Origin: Bacteroidota bacterium
GTDB lineage: Bacteria; Bacteroidota; Bacteroidia; SpSt-205; S141-50
Direction of reading: 5' to 3'
Assembly: GCA_015490695.1 (NCBI GenBank)
Contig: WFXK01000284.1
Span: 1 to 6,211, forward strand
DNA: 6,211 nucleotides
How positions within the stretch are numbered: the first letter of the stretch is position 1; the number at the start of each line of letters is the position of its first letter. A program made the position numbers and the translations under genes. Below the pieces are notes generated by a model, which was not told the DNA's origin, did not search any database, and worked only from the letters and a program-made list of their open reading frames with translations. Below, one piece after another: positions 1 to 6,106 of this stretch.

Positions 1-1
1 G

Positions 2-142
2 CTCAAAACATTACTAAAAAAGGAGTACCTTCTTTATTTCAGAAACGGCTTTATCAGTGAAGAGGAAAGAAGAATCTTACATCATCGTTTTGAATCCTTT
101 TTAAAAGAACGCTTAAAACAGCGTCTTCATGCACTTCGCTAA
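2..142 (+). CDS. 3' end of an unidentified gene (partial)
   Basis: A reading frame is open from the window edge to a TAA at 140-142 and gives the last 46 residues of a protein whose start lies outside. The segment is strongly charged, with many Lys, Arg and Glu, and contains FRNGFISEEERRIL. It would form amphipathic helices and has no membrane segment. Its last 14 bases overlap the start of the VWA gene, which implies translational coupling and one transcript. In Bacteroidota, Bat-type VWA genes usually follow a MoxR ATPase gene, a DUF58 gene and a small hypothetical gene, so this could be one of the last two. That is inference from gene order only, as I do not recognise the sequence itself. 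Confidence 0.6.
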   Translation, partial: LKTLLKKEYLLYFRNGFISEEERRILHHRFESFLKERLKQRLHALR

Positions 143-1091
143 AAGTTATTTTTTAGTAATTGCTTTTATTATTATCTTTCTGTTGTTAGCAGGGTATTTT
201 TATTACTGGCACAGACGTTTATTAGCTCTACAAGCTACTTATACGCCAAGCACCAAAAAACGCGTTTTTAAGTTTTCATGGTTTACTTTCTTTATAACAT
301 GGGAATTGCTTATTGTTATAAGTTTATTACTTGGTTTGAGTCAACCACAGTGGATAAAAGAAGTACTACAATTGAAAAAGCCTGTTCACAAGCACTGGAT
401 TATTTTAGATGCTTCTAAAAGCATGCGTACACTCCATGGACGTAAAACCCGTTTGGAAATTGCTGTTGATTTAATAACGACTTTACTTCAGAACTTAGAA
501 GGATTCCATGAATTTGGATTTGTTATTGTTGGTGAACAACCTTGGTTAATCACTACTTTCACTATAGACCGAAATGCTTTACAAGTGATGATAGAGCAAT
601 TAACCCAATGGTCTATTCCTGATGATGGTACAGCCTTAGGAGATGCGTTAGCCTTAGCCTTAAGCCAAACCCCTGATGAAATAACTCCTTTATTCTGGGT
701 ATTCAGTGATGGAGGACTAAACCGCGGTGAATGGGACCTTCATTCTATTGCACAACTACTTCATAAACGAAATATCCGTTGCAATACTATTTTGATCGGT
801 GATAGCTTAGTATTTCATCCGCAGAAACGACAGTGGCAACCCACAGATTTTGCTCCTCAACTCATGGAGATGCTTGCAAGTAAAACCCAAGGATTATTCT
901 TTACTCCTGAAACATGGGATTGGCACAAGATTTCACAACAAATAGCCCATTACCCCACTACTTTTACCCTTTTACCCCCCCAGCGCTATGGCAAAGACTT
1001 ATCTTTTTACTTTTTTCTTGCTTCTACGCTTCTTTTGACGCTTTATCTCGGCGTTCTTCTCTTAGGCGTGCGCAATCCTTTCTGGTTCTAA
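129..1091 (+). CDS. Bat-type von Willebrand factor A membrane protein (BatA/BatB-like)
   Basis: This 320-residue protein has the layout of the Bat (aerotolerance-related) family. It has two N-terminal membrane helices (about residues 7-27 and 50-70), a VWA domain (about 88-280) and a C-terminal helix (about 292-314). The metal-ion-dependent adhesion site is complete: D94-A-S96-K-S98, T168 in DGTALGDAL, and D194 in FSDGG. The VWA domain should face the periplasm and bind a divalent cation. Members usually work with a MoxR ATPase and DUF58 protein in envelope maintenance or stress tolerance, but the exact role is unsettled. The ATG at 129 is the first start after an in-frame stop at 114-116 and sits inside the end of the preceding gene. 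No second VWA gene (batB) or TPR gene (batC) follows; a convergent gene begins at once. BatA and BatB cannot be told apart here with certainty. Confidence 0.85.
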   Translation: MHFAKSYFLVIAFIIIFLLLAGYFYYWHRRLLALQATYTPSTKKRVFKFSWFTFFITWELLIVISLLLGLSQPQWIKEVLQLKKPVHKHWIILDASKSMRTLHGRKTRLEIAVDLITTLLQNLEGFHEFGFVIVGEQPWLITTFTIDRNALQVMIEQLTQWSIPDDGTALGDALALALSQTPDEITPLFWVFSDGGLNRGEWDLHSIAQLLHKRNIRCNTILIGDSLVFHPQKRQWQPTDFAPQLMEMLASKTQGLFFTPETWDWHKISQQIAHYPTTFTLLPPQRYGKDLSFYFFLASTLLLTLYLGVLLLGVRNPFWF

Positions 1092-1594
1092 GACATTTGT
1101 GTGTCCCAAACGTATCGTTTTAACACTTCTATTCCAAAGAAAAGGATAGTGCTATAAAAAAGTGTTCCTAAAGCTTCATAGGTAAAGAAAGGAAGGGCAG
1201 CCGTATAACACAAAAGCAATCCTTGTAAGGACTTAGGATAGTAATCATACATTATCCAAACGCCAAAGTTGGTGATTAAAAAGAACAGGATAGAGAAACT
1301 TAAGCTACTAAGCAGTAATTTTTTCCAGTTCCATTGATGTAAGGTTCGTCCGATGAGCACACCGATGAGGAAGGCGGCATAGACAAAGGGCATAGTAGCA
1401 TGGAAGCCGATAAAAAGGTCGCTTATGAACATCGCTATTAAAGGAATCATAAAAGCAAGGGGTAGAGAAGGTAGGTAAGCACCTCCGACCAATGCCATTG
1501 CCCCTATAGGAGTAACGTTCGGAGGATGGGGCAATAAACGGGTCAATGCCGCTAATAAAATAATCGCACTTACCCAAATAATTTGCTTTTTCAT
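1088..1594 (-). CDS. DUF6580 family integral membrane protein, putative transporter
   Basis: This 168-residue, very hydrophobic protein has about five membrane segments (roughly 5-20, 35-58, 68-85, 93-115 and 125-155). It carries the family's characteristic blocks: RLLPHPPNVTPIGAMAL near residues 19-35, MFISDLFIGFH at 55-65, and LITNFGVW at 106-113. The family is widespread in Bacteroidota and resembles the substrate-binding S components of ECF vitamin transporters. A transport role is therefore plausible, but the substrate is unknown. The protein is full length, starting at the ATG at 1592-1594. The gene lies 19 bp after the dipeptidase gene and has its own candidate -7 element, with no room for a riboswitch leader. 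Its TAG stop overlaps the TAA of the convergent VWA gene. I recognise the family from memory of its motifs, not from a search. Confidence 0.8.
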   Translation of the reverse strand: MKKQIIWVSAIILLAALTRLLPHPPNVTPIGAMALVGGAYLPSLPLAFMIPLIAMFISDLFIGFHATMPFVYAAFLIGVLIGRTLHQWNWKKLLLSSLSFSILFFLITNFGVWIMYDYYPKSLQGLLLCYTAALPFFTYEALGTLFYSTILFFGIEVLKRYVWDTQMS

Positions 1595-1599
1595 GGCAG

Positions 1600-1607
1600 C
1601 AAAATTA
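1600..1607 (-). promoter_or_regulatory. Candidate -7 promoter element for the DUF6580 gene
   Basis: On the minus strand this reads TAATTTTG, an exact match to the Bacteroidota -7 consensus TAnnTTTG. It is followed by CTGCC and then the ATG. Transcription would begin at or within a few bases of the start codon, giving a leaderless mRNA. The -33 half is poor: the nearest TTG triplets lie 13 and 25 bases upstream instead of about 19-20. The site may be weak, or the gene may also be read through from the dipeptidase gene. Confidence 0.45.
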
Positions 1608-1613
1608 AATAAT

Positions 1614-2288
1614 TCATGGACAACGCCATTGCCAATGCGACAACGGATAATCTTTCCCTAAATAAACGAAGTGCCACCACTCTTTTGGATGTGCCCAAAA
1701 CCCTTGTTTACGCATCACTTTATATAATAACCATCGTCGTTTCAGCACTTGCTTGGGAAGCTGCTGATACCCTCTATGGGCTTTTTCAGAAAAATCATCA
1801 AAATCTGTTCCCATATCCAATAGGTTTCCATTGCGGTCTGCCAAAGAGACATCAACAGCTAAGCCTTTATTATGCCATGAGCCTTGGAAAGGAGGTGCAA
1901 CATAATTAGGATTGGGAAAGACACGCCAAAGCGCCCATTGAACCGCCACAGGACGATAACAATCCCAAACAACTAATTGATAACCCTGTTGTTTTAGTTC
2001 CTTAGCTGCCATTAACAACGCTTTTGCCGCTTCTTTTCTTAAAAAACAACGACTACATGAATACAACGATCGCCCAACAAAATTTTTTTTCGTTGCATAA
2101 CGTAAATCCACTTTTACCGCAGGTTCACGAATCCAATACCATTGGCTGGTGTCGTAATCTATGGGGATCCACACTTTAAGCGTATCGGGTGCCTGGGATA
2201 AAGCTTCCTTAGGCGTTACCTGATGATAACATGCCGCTACTAACGCCGCCAACCAGGATGCCGTAAAGGACAATTCCTTCGGAAACAT
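1614..2288 (-). CDS. ddpX: VanX/DdpX-type D-alanyl-D-alanine dipeptidase (peptidase M15D), probable lipoprotein
   Basis: This 224-residue protein is a zinc dipeptidase that splits D-Ala-D-Ala. All active-site features of VanX are visible. The zinc ligands are H139 and D146 in SWHNKGLAVD and H206 in EWWHF. The catalytic base is E203, and R112 in WDCYRP is the transition-state arginine. The family blocks VDLRYAT (60-66) and DMGTDFD (158-164) are also present. The N-terminus has a short hydrophobic stretch ending in LVAAC (C20), which fits a lipobox, so the enzyme is probably a periplasmic lipoprotein recycling or trimming peptidoglycan fragments. The ATG at 2286-2288 is the only one that yields this signal; an in-frame stop lies six codons upstream. 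The first 49 bases overlap the barrel gene, so the two are probably co-transcribed. Nothing here (no vanHA or vanRS) suggests glycopeptide resistance. Confidence 0.88.
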   Translation of the reverse strand: MFPKELSFTASWLAALVAACYHQVTPKEALSQAPDTLKVWIPIDYDTSQWYWIREPAVKVDLRYATKKNFVGRSLYSCSRCFLRKEAAKALLMAAKELKQQGYQLVVWDCYRPVAVQWALWRVFPNPNYVAPPFQGSWHNKGLAVDVSLADRNGNLLDMGTDFDDFSEKAHRGYQQLPKQVLKRRWLLYKVMRKQGFWAHPKEWWHFVYLGKDYPLSHWQWRCP

Positions 2289-2932
2289 CCTATCGTCATA
2301 TAGTCATAACCAATACCAACTAAGAAATAACGTGCTGTTACCACCCCGGAAGGCGAACGAAACTCCATAGACGAACCCTGGTAATACTCAAACTGGATTT
2401 CTATGGGTTTTATCATAAAAGACAACCCAAAAGTAAACCCTGCATGAGACCTCCTAAACTCTTCACTAAAACTTTTCAAAGATAAACCTAGTTGGTTATT
2501 TGCTGTATATAAAACGGTATTGGTTTCATCGTAGCGAGTATCTTCTTTAACAGACAAGTTGGTCACAAAAGGAATATCCAAATACACCCCTCCGTATAAA
2601 AACAAGAATTCTGACAGTGGCATAAGTAAAAACTTAGCAGCAGGTAAGAAACTCACTTGCCGTGCACGTACCGTAACATCTTCTTCCCTGATGGCTAAAC
2701 TTCCCTTTCCTTTCATAAAATAGCTTTTCATAACAACATTAGCAGACAACTTTACACCTACCCATTCATTAAAAAGGTTTTCTATATAAGCAGCAATCTG
2801 GGCACCTACTCTTGGCATCGCTTGCACCAAATCACCCTGCATGGTGTTATACGTGATTCCTCCTTCCACCCCTGTAATAATGTGCTGAGCATAGAGGCTC
2901 CCTACAATAAAAAAATGGATAACAGCCCGCAT
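2240..2932 (-). CDS. Outer-membrane beta-barrel protein (porin-like), hypothetical
   Basis: This 230-residue protein has a short signal peptide with a likely cut after SLYA (residue 15), just before QHI. The rest alternates polar and hydrophobic residues in probable beta strands rich in Gly and aromatics. Examples are GVEGGITYNT, FLYGGVYLDI, GFTFGLSFMI, IEIQFEYYQG and RYFLVGIGYDY. This is the pattern of the small outer-membrane beta-barrel proteins common in Bacteroidota (PorT-like). The last strand appears to end near Y211. Beyond it is an unusual tail of about 19 residues with two Cys and five Arg that does not look like a barrel terminus; most of it is encoded in the overlap with the dipeptidase gene. 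The function is unknown. The ATG at 2930-2932 sits five bases after a clear -7 element, which supports this start. Confidence 0.75.
   Translation of the reverse strand: MRAVIHFFIVGSLYAQHIITGVEGGITYNTMQGDLVQAMPRVGAQIAAYIENLFNEWVGVKLSANVVMKSYFMKGKGSLAIREEDVTVRARQVSFLPAAKFLLMPLSEFLFLYGGVYLDIPFVTNLSVKEDTRYDETNTVLYTANNQLGLSLKSFSEEFRRSHAGFTFGLSFMIKPIEIQFEYYQGSSMEFRSPSGVVTARYFLVGIGYDYMTIGCFRRNCPLRHPGWRR
2293..2308. repeat. 8-bp imperfect tandem repeat at the barrel/dipeptidase junction
   Basis: Two adjacent units, TCGTCATA and TAGTCATA on the + strand, match at 7 of 8 positions. They lie within the last barrel-strand codons, just before the dipeptidase start. Because the unit is 8 bp, gain or loss of one copy changes the reading frame of the barrel gene. 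With one copy removed, the barrel frame would run straight into the dipeptidase frame. Confidence 0.4.
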
Positions 2933-2937
2933 GAATG

Positions 2938-2969
2938 CAAAGTTAAATCATATTAATGGAAAGGACAAG
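2938..2969 (-). promoter_or_regulatory. Bacteroidota-type -33/-7 promoter for the barrel gene
   Basis: On the minus strand the -7 element is TAACTTTG (2938-2945), a full match to TAnnTTTG. A CTTG at 2966-2969 lies 20 bases upstream and serves as the -33 element. The -7 element is followed by CATTC and the ATG, so transcription should start at or just before the start codon and give a leaderless mRNA. The promoter lies in the 69-bp gap after sdhA and gives the envelope genes a start separate from the sdh unit. Confidence 0.65.
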
Positions 2970-3001
2970 TTGATACTACATCAAACCATGAAGACGAGAT
3001 T

Positions 3002-4969
3002 TTACTTATAGCTTCGTTTTGTTAACTTCACAAATTCAAATTTCAACGGTTCTTTATGCAAAATGGGTTTTTCTTTATCATATTCCCATGCTGCCACATA
3101 GCAAAATTCTTCATCATTTCGCAAAGCTTCACCGTCTTCTGTTTGATATTCTTCTCTGAAGTGTCCACCGCAAGACTCTTCTCTGTGAAGCGCATCTATG
3201 ACCATTAACTCTCCTAATTCTAAGAAGTCTGACAGACGATTGGCTTTTTCTAAGGTTTGGTTTAGGGTTTGACTACCGCCCGTGACTTTCACATCTTTCC
3301 AGAAGATTTCTTTCAGTTTGCGAATTTCTTCTAAGGCAGTTTCTAATCCTTCTTTAGAGCGCGAAATACCGCAGTAATGCCATAAAATTTCTCCCAAGCG
3401 TCTATGGATTTCATCAGGCGTTTTATTCCCGTTTACGTTTAAAATCTTTTTCAAGTGTTCTTCAGCTTCTTTTTTTACTCGTTGGAATTCTGGGTGGTTT
3501 TCTGGGTCTATGGTGTCCCAAGATTGTCGTGCTAGGTAGTCGGGCAGGGTATAGGGGATGATGAAGTAACCATCTGCTAGACCTTGCATGAGGGCGCTGG
3601 CACCTAAACGATTAGCACCATGGTCGGAAAAGTTCGCTTCTCCCAAAACAAACAATCCAGGAATATTGCTCATTAAATTATAATCTACCCATAAGCCCCC
3701 CATCGTATAGTGGATAGCAGGATAGATACGCATAGGAACTTCATAAGGGTTATCCCCTGTGATTTTTTCGTACATTTCAAAGAGGTTGCCGTAGCGTTCT
3801 TCAATGTACTTTTTACCAAAGCGTTTAATAGCATCTTCAAAGTCCAAGAAGACGGCTCTTCCTGTAGCGTTCACACCAAGACCCATGTCGCACACGTATT
3901 TTGCGTTTCTGGAAGCAACATCTCTGGGAACTAAGTTCCCATAAGCAGGATAGCGCTCTTCTAAATAATACCATCGTCGCTCTTCTGGAATGTCCTTAGG
4001 GCTTAGTTGTCCTTTACGGATTTTTTCTGCATCTTCTTTATAACGCGGTACCCAGACTCTTCCATCATTTCGCAAGCTTTCACTCATGAGCACTAATTTA
4101 GACTGGTAGTCGCCGCTTTGCGGGATGCAGGTTGGGTGTGCTTGTGTAAAGCAGGGATTAGCAAAGTAAGCACCTCGTTTGTGGGCACGCCATGCTGCTG
4201 TGGCATTAGAATTCACAGCATTGGTAGACAAGTAGTAAACATTTCCATAACCGCCTGTACATAATAAAACAGCATGAGCAAAATGCATATCAATACGTCC
4301 TGTAACTAAGTTCCTTGTGATGATGCCGCGGCAGTGTCCATCAATGATGACAATATCTATTAGTTCGGTTCTTGGGTATAGTTTTACGGTTCCTGCGTTG
4401 ACTTGTCGCATAAGGGCTTGATAAGCACCTAAGAGCAGTTGTTGTCCTGTTTGTCCTCTTGCGTAGAAGGTTCGGGATACTTGCACGCCGCCGAAGGAGC
4501 GGGTTGCTAAGTAGCCTCCGTATTCTCTTGCGAAAGGAACCCCTTGTGCAACACATTGGTCAATGATATTGACGCTCACTTCTGCTAAGCGATAGACATT
4601 GCTTTCTCTGGAGCGGAAATCTCCTCCTTTGATGGTATCGTAAAACAGGCGATAGGTGCTATCGTTGTCGCTTTTGTAGTTTTTTGCTGCGTTAATTCCT
4701 CCTTGGGCAGCGATGCTGTGGGCTCTTCGGGGAGTGTCGTGATAGGTAAATACCTTTACATTATACCCTAATTCCCCTAAGGTTGCCGCGGCAGATGCTC
4801 CTGCCAATCCTGTTCCTACTACAATTACCGTGTATTTTCTTCGGTTGTTGGGTGCAACTAACTGCAAAGAGGCTTTATGACGCGTCCATCGCTCCTCTAA
4901 AGGACCGCTTGGCTCCTTACCATCCAACACATCGCTCGCAACCCGATACAACGTTCCTTCTCCCGCCAT
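3002..4969 (-). CDS. sdhA: Succinate dehydrogenase/fumarate reductase flavoprotein subunit
   Basis: This 655-residue flavoprotein interconverts succinate and fumarate in complex II on the cytoplasmic face of the inner membrane. The FAD-binding Rossmann motif is GTGLAG (52-57). H84 in RRAHSIAAQGG is the site of covalent FAD attachment. Substrate-binding and catalytic residues are in place: H278 in AHPT, E297 in SESLRNDG, R354 in RDVASR and H420 in AIHYTMGGL. The second FAD block, GEANFSDHGANRLGASAL, spans 443-460. The C-terminus keeps HREESCGGHFREE and ends in RSYK, as in the Bacteroidota and epsilonproteobacterial long form, so the gene is complete. It starts 10 bases after the sdhC stop, consistent with one transcript. 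The sdhB iron-sulfur gene expected next is absent. Sequence alone does not show whether oxidation or fumarate reduction is the main direction. Confidence 0.96.
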   Translation of the reverse strand: MAGEGTLYRVASDVLDGKEPSGPLEERWTRHKASLQLVAPNNRRKYTVIVVGTGLAGASAAATLGELGYNVKVFTYHDTPRRAHSIAAQGGINAAKNYKSDNDSTYRLFYDTIKGGDFRSRESNVYRLAEVSVNIIDQCVAQGVPFAREYGGYLATRSFGGVQVSRTFYARGQTGQQLLLGAYQALMRQVNAGTVKLYPRTELIDIVIIDGHCRGIITRNLVTGRIDMHFAHAVLLCTGGYGNVYYLSTNAVNSNATAAWRAHKRGAYFANPCFTQAHPTCIPQSGDYQSKLVLMSESLRNDGRVWVPRYKEDAEKIRKGQLSPKDIPEERRWYYLEERYPAYGNLVPRDVASRNAKYVCDMGLGVNATGRAVFLDFEDAIKRFGKKYIEERYGNLFEMYEKITGDNPYEVPMRIYPAIHYTMGGLWVDYNLMSNIPGLFVLGEANFSDHGANRLGASALMQGLADGYFIIPYTLPDYLARQSWDTIDPENHPEFQRVKKEAEEHLKKILNVNGNKTPDEIHRRLGEILWHYCGISRSKEGLETALEEIRKLKEIFWKDVKVTGGSQTLNQTLEKANRLSDFLELGELMVIDALHREESCGGHFREEYQTEDGEALRNDEEFCYVAAWEYDKEKPILHKEPLKFEFVKLTKRSYK

Positions 4970-4979
4970 CGCTTTATCG

Positions 4980-5642
4980 TTATTTAATTCCGTTCAATAA
5001 AAAATAAATAGGAATAATGGCATAACCCACAGGAATTAAAATCGCGTATAAATACCCTAAAATCATTACAAAGCGCCGAATACCCCGATTGATAATCAAT
5101 CCCGTCGTTTGAAAAGCACTATAAACCCCATGAACTAAATGAAAACCCAGAAATAAGAAAGAGAGCTCATAAATAATTACATACACAGGACTTTGAAATG
5201 CTGTAGCAACAACCGTATAAAGGTCTTTAACTTGCATTCCATCTATCATCATTGTTGGCACGTTACTTCCCCAACGGCCATTAATAAGAAAGGAATTTAA
5301 ATGGATAATTAAAAATACTAAAATAATCGCACCACTAATGGGCATGATGCGAGAAAATAAACTACTGTTTTCCGAAGCCCGATTCCATTTATAACGTTGT
5401 GGACGTGCTTGTAAGTTCTCTATAGTAACCTTCAAAGCATAATAGATATGAACAAGGATAGCGATAAAAAGTAATATTTCTGCTACGCGTATCCATCCGC
5501 TGGTTGCCATAAAGTGGGCATAACGATTAAAGGCTTCTTTTCCGACTAATAAAAGCAAATTTCCCCCTAAGTGGACAGGAAGAAAGACAAGAAGGAAAAA
5601 TCCTGTAATAGCCACCAACAACTTCTTGGCTACAGAATACAT
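4980..5642 (-). CDS. sdhC: Succinate dehydrogenase/fumarate reductase cytochrome b subunit (membrane anchor)
   Basis: This 220-residue protein is the diheme cytochrome b (b558) type that anchors SdhA/SdhB and exchanges electrons with the quinone pool. Five membrane helices are visible, at about 8-33, 50-72, 99-120, 153-178 and 191-216. Histidines in the expected places for heme ligation are H24 (PVHLGGN), H65 (VHIYYA), H114 (IIHLNSF) and H168/H171 (GFHLVHGVYSAFQ); the last motif is a family signature. I chose the ATG at 5640-5642, which is preceded by a weak AAAGG and gives an N-terminus MYSVAKKLL. An in-frame TTG at 5676-5678 would add 12 residues and cannot be excluded. The gene follows gcvH after 55 bases and precedes sdhA by 10, so all three are probably transcribed together. 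Confidence 0.92.
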   Translation of the reverse strand: MYSVAKKLLVAITGFFLLVFLPVHLGGNLLLLVGKEAFNRYAHFMATSGWIRVAEILLFIAILVHIYYALKVTIENLQARPQRYKWNRASENSSLFSRIMPISGAIILVFLIIHLNSFLINGRWGSNVPTMMIDGMQVKDLYTVVATAFQSPVYVIIYELSFLFLGFHLVHGVYSAFQTTGLIINRGIRRFVMILGYLYAILIPVGYAIIPIYFLLNGIK

Positions 5643-5697
5643 TGCCTTTGAAAGTTTAATTTCATTTCCCGCAGGCAAGTTTAAGGAAAAAATCGGA

Positions 5698-6087
5698 TTA
5701 TTCTAAACTTTCTATCAATTTACGATACTTCTCAGCATTCAAAAGATTTTTTTTCTCTTCTTCTAATTTAGTTGGTTGAATCTTAATAATCCATCCTTCT
5801 CCATAAGGGTCTTGATTGATTAATTCGGGTTTTTCTAAAATCTTTGGATTTACCTCTTGCACTTTTCCAGAAAGCGGCATAAAGAGGTCTGCCACGGTTT
5901 TTACGGCTTCTATAGTACCGAAGCTGTTTCCTTGTTCTATTTCCTCACCTACGGTTTCTACTTCAACATACACAATGTCTCCCAGTTGATTTTGGGCATA
6001 GTCGGTAATTCCCACATAAACAATTTCTCCTTCAATCCGAGCCCATTCGTGGTCCTGAGTGTACAAAAGCGATTCAGGAATCTGCAT
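5698..6087 (-). CDS. gcvH: Glycine cleavage system H protein (lipoyl carrier)
   Basis: This 129-residue protein carries the aminomethyl group between the P, T and L proteins of the glycine cleavage system on a lipoyl-lysine arm. The lipoyl site is K63 in GTIEAVKTVADLF, followed by PLSGKVQEVN. Other family blocks are YTQDHEWARIEG (9-20), VGITDYAQNQLGDIVYVE (25-42) and LINQDPYGEGWI (89-100), with a normal end in LLNAEKYRKLIE. The ATG at 6085-6087 gives MQIPESLLYT, the usual N-terminus and length. An in-frame TTG 30 bases upstream falls at the promoter's -7 element, so it should not be in the mRNA. No gcvP or gcvT is nearby. The gene heads a likely unit with sdhC and sdhA. GcvH may also act as a lipoyl donor in some bacteria; nothing here tests that. 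Confidence 0.95.
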   Translation of the reverse strand: MQIPESLLYTQDHEWARIEGEIVYVGITDYAQNQLGDIVYVEVETVGEEIEQGNSFGTIEAVKTVADLFMPLSGKVQEVNPKILEKPELINQDPYGEGWIIKIQPTKLEEEKKNLLNAEKYRKLIESLE

Positions 6088-6095
6088 AAGCCTTC

Positions 6096-6103
6096 TAAAT
6101 TTG
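6096..6103 (+). promoter_or_regulatory. Candidate -7 element for the right-edge gene
   Basis: TAAATTTG on the + strand matches TAnnTTTG exactly. Transcription would begin near 6107-6109, about 13-15 bases before the GTG proposed as the start of the right-edge gene. The -33 half is imperfect: a TTC lies 20 bases upstream where TTG is expected. Three base pairs separate this site from the oppositely oriented -7 element of gcvH. Confidence 0.4.
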
Positions 6104-6106
6104 TGG

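Noticed and set aside
914..1123. Out-of-frame open stretch at the end of the VWA gene on the + strand
   Set aside because: It overlaps the VWA reading frame, which is well supported by its motifs and C-terminal helix.
1308..1577. Alternative minus-strand frame inside the DUF6580 gene
   Set aside because: It is a shadow of the recognised gene with no coding-like features of its own.
1616..1909. Open frame of 97 codons on the + strand
   Set aside because: It is antisense to the dipeptidase gene, whose active-site motifs are all intact, and its product shows no recognisable family or signal.
1614..2288. Vancomycin-resistance determinant
   Set aside because: A VanX-type dipeptidase alone, without vanH, vanA-type ligase or regulators and with a lipobox, fits the general envelope family better than a resistance cluster.
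2960..2990. Possible terminator hairpin after sdhA (TTGAT, five-base loop, ATCAA)
   Set aside because: The stem is only about five AT-rich pairs and no T-run follows, so it is too weak to call.
3710..5007. Several open frames of about 70 codons within sdhA on either strand
   Set aside because: They lie inside a gene confirmed by conserved residues along its whole length and have no plausible start context.
5643..5678. TTG at 5676-5678 as the start of sdhC
   Set aside because: The ATG 36 bases downstream is a stronger start codon, has a weak AAAGG before it and keeps the first helix intact. The TTG is not fully excluded and is noted in the gene entry.
5676..5683. TAAACTTG on the minus strand as a promoter for sdhC
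   Set aside because: It has one mismatch at a fixed consensus position and no TTG at the right distance upstream. Co-transcription from the gcvH promoter is the simpler reading.
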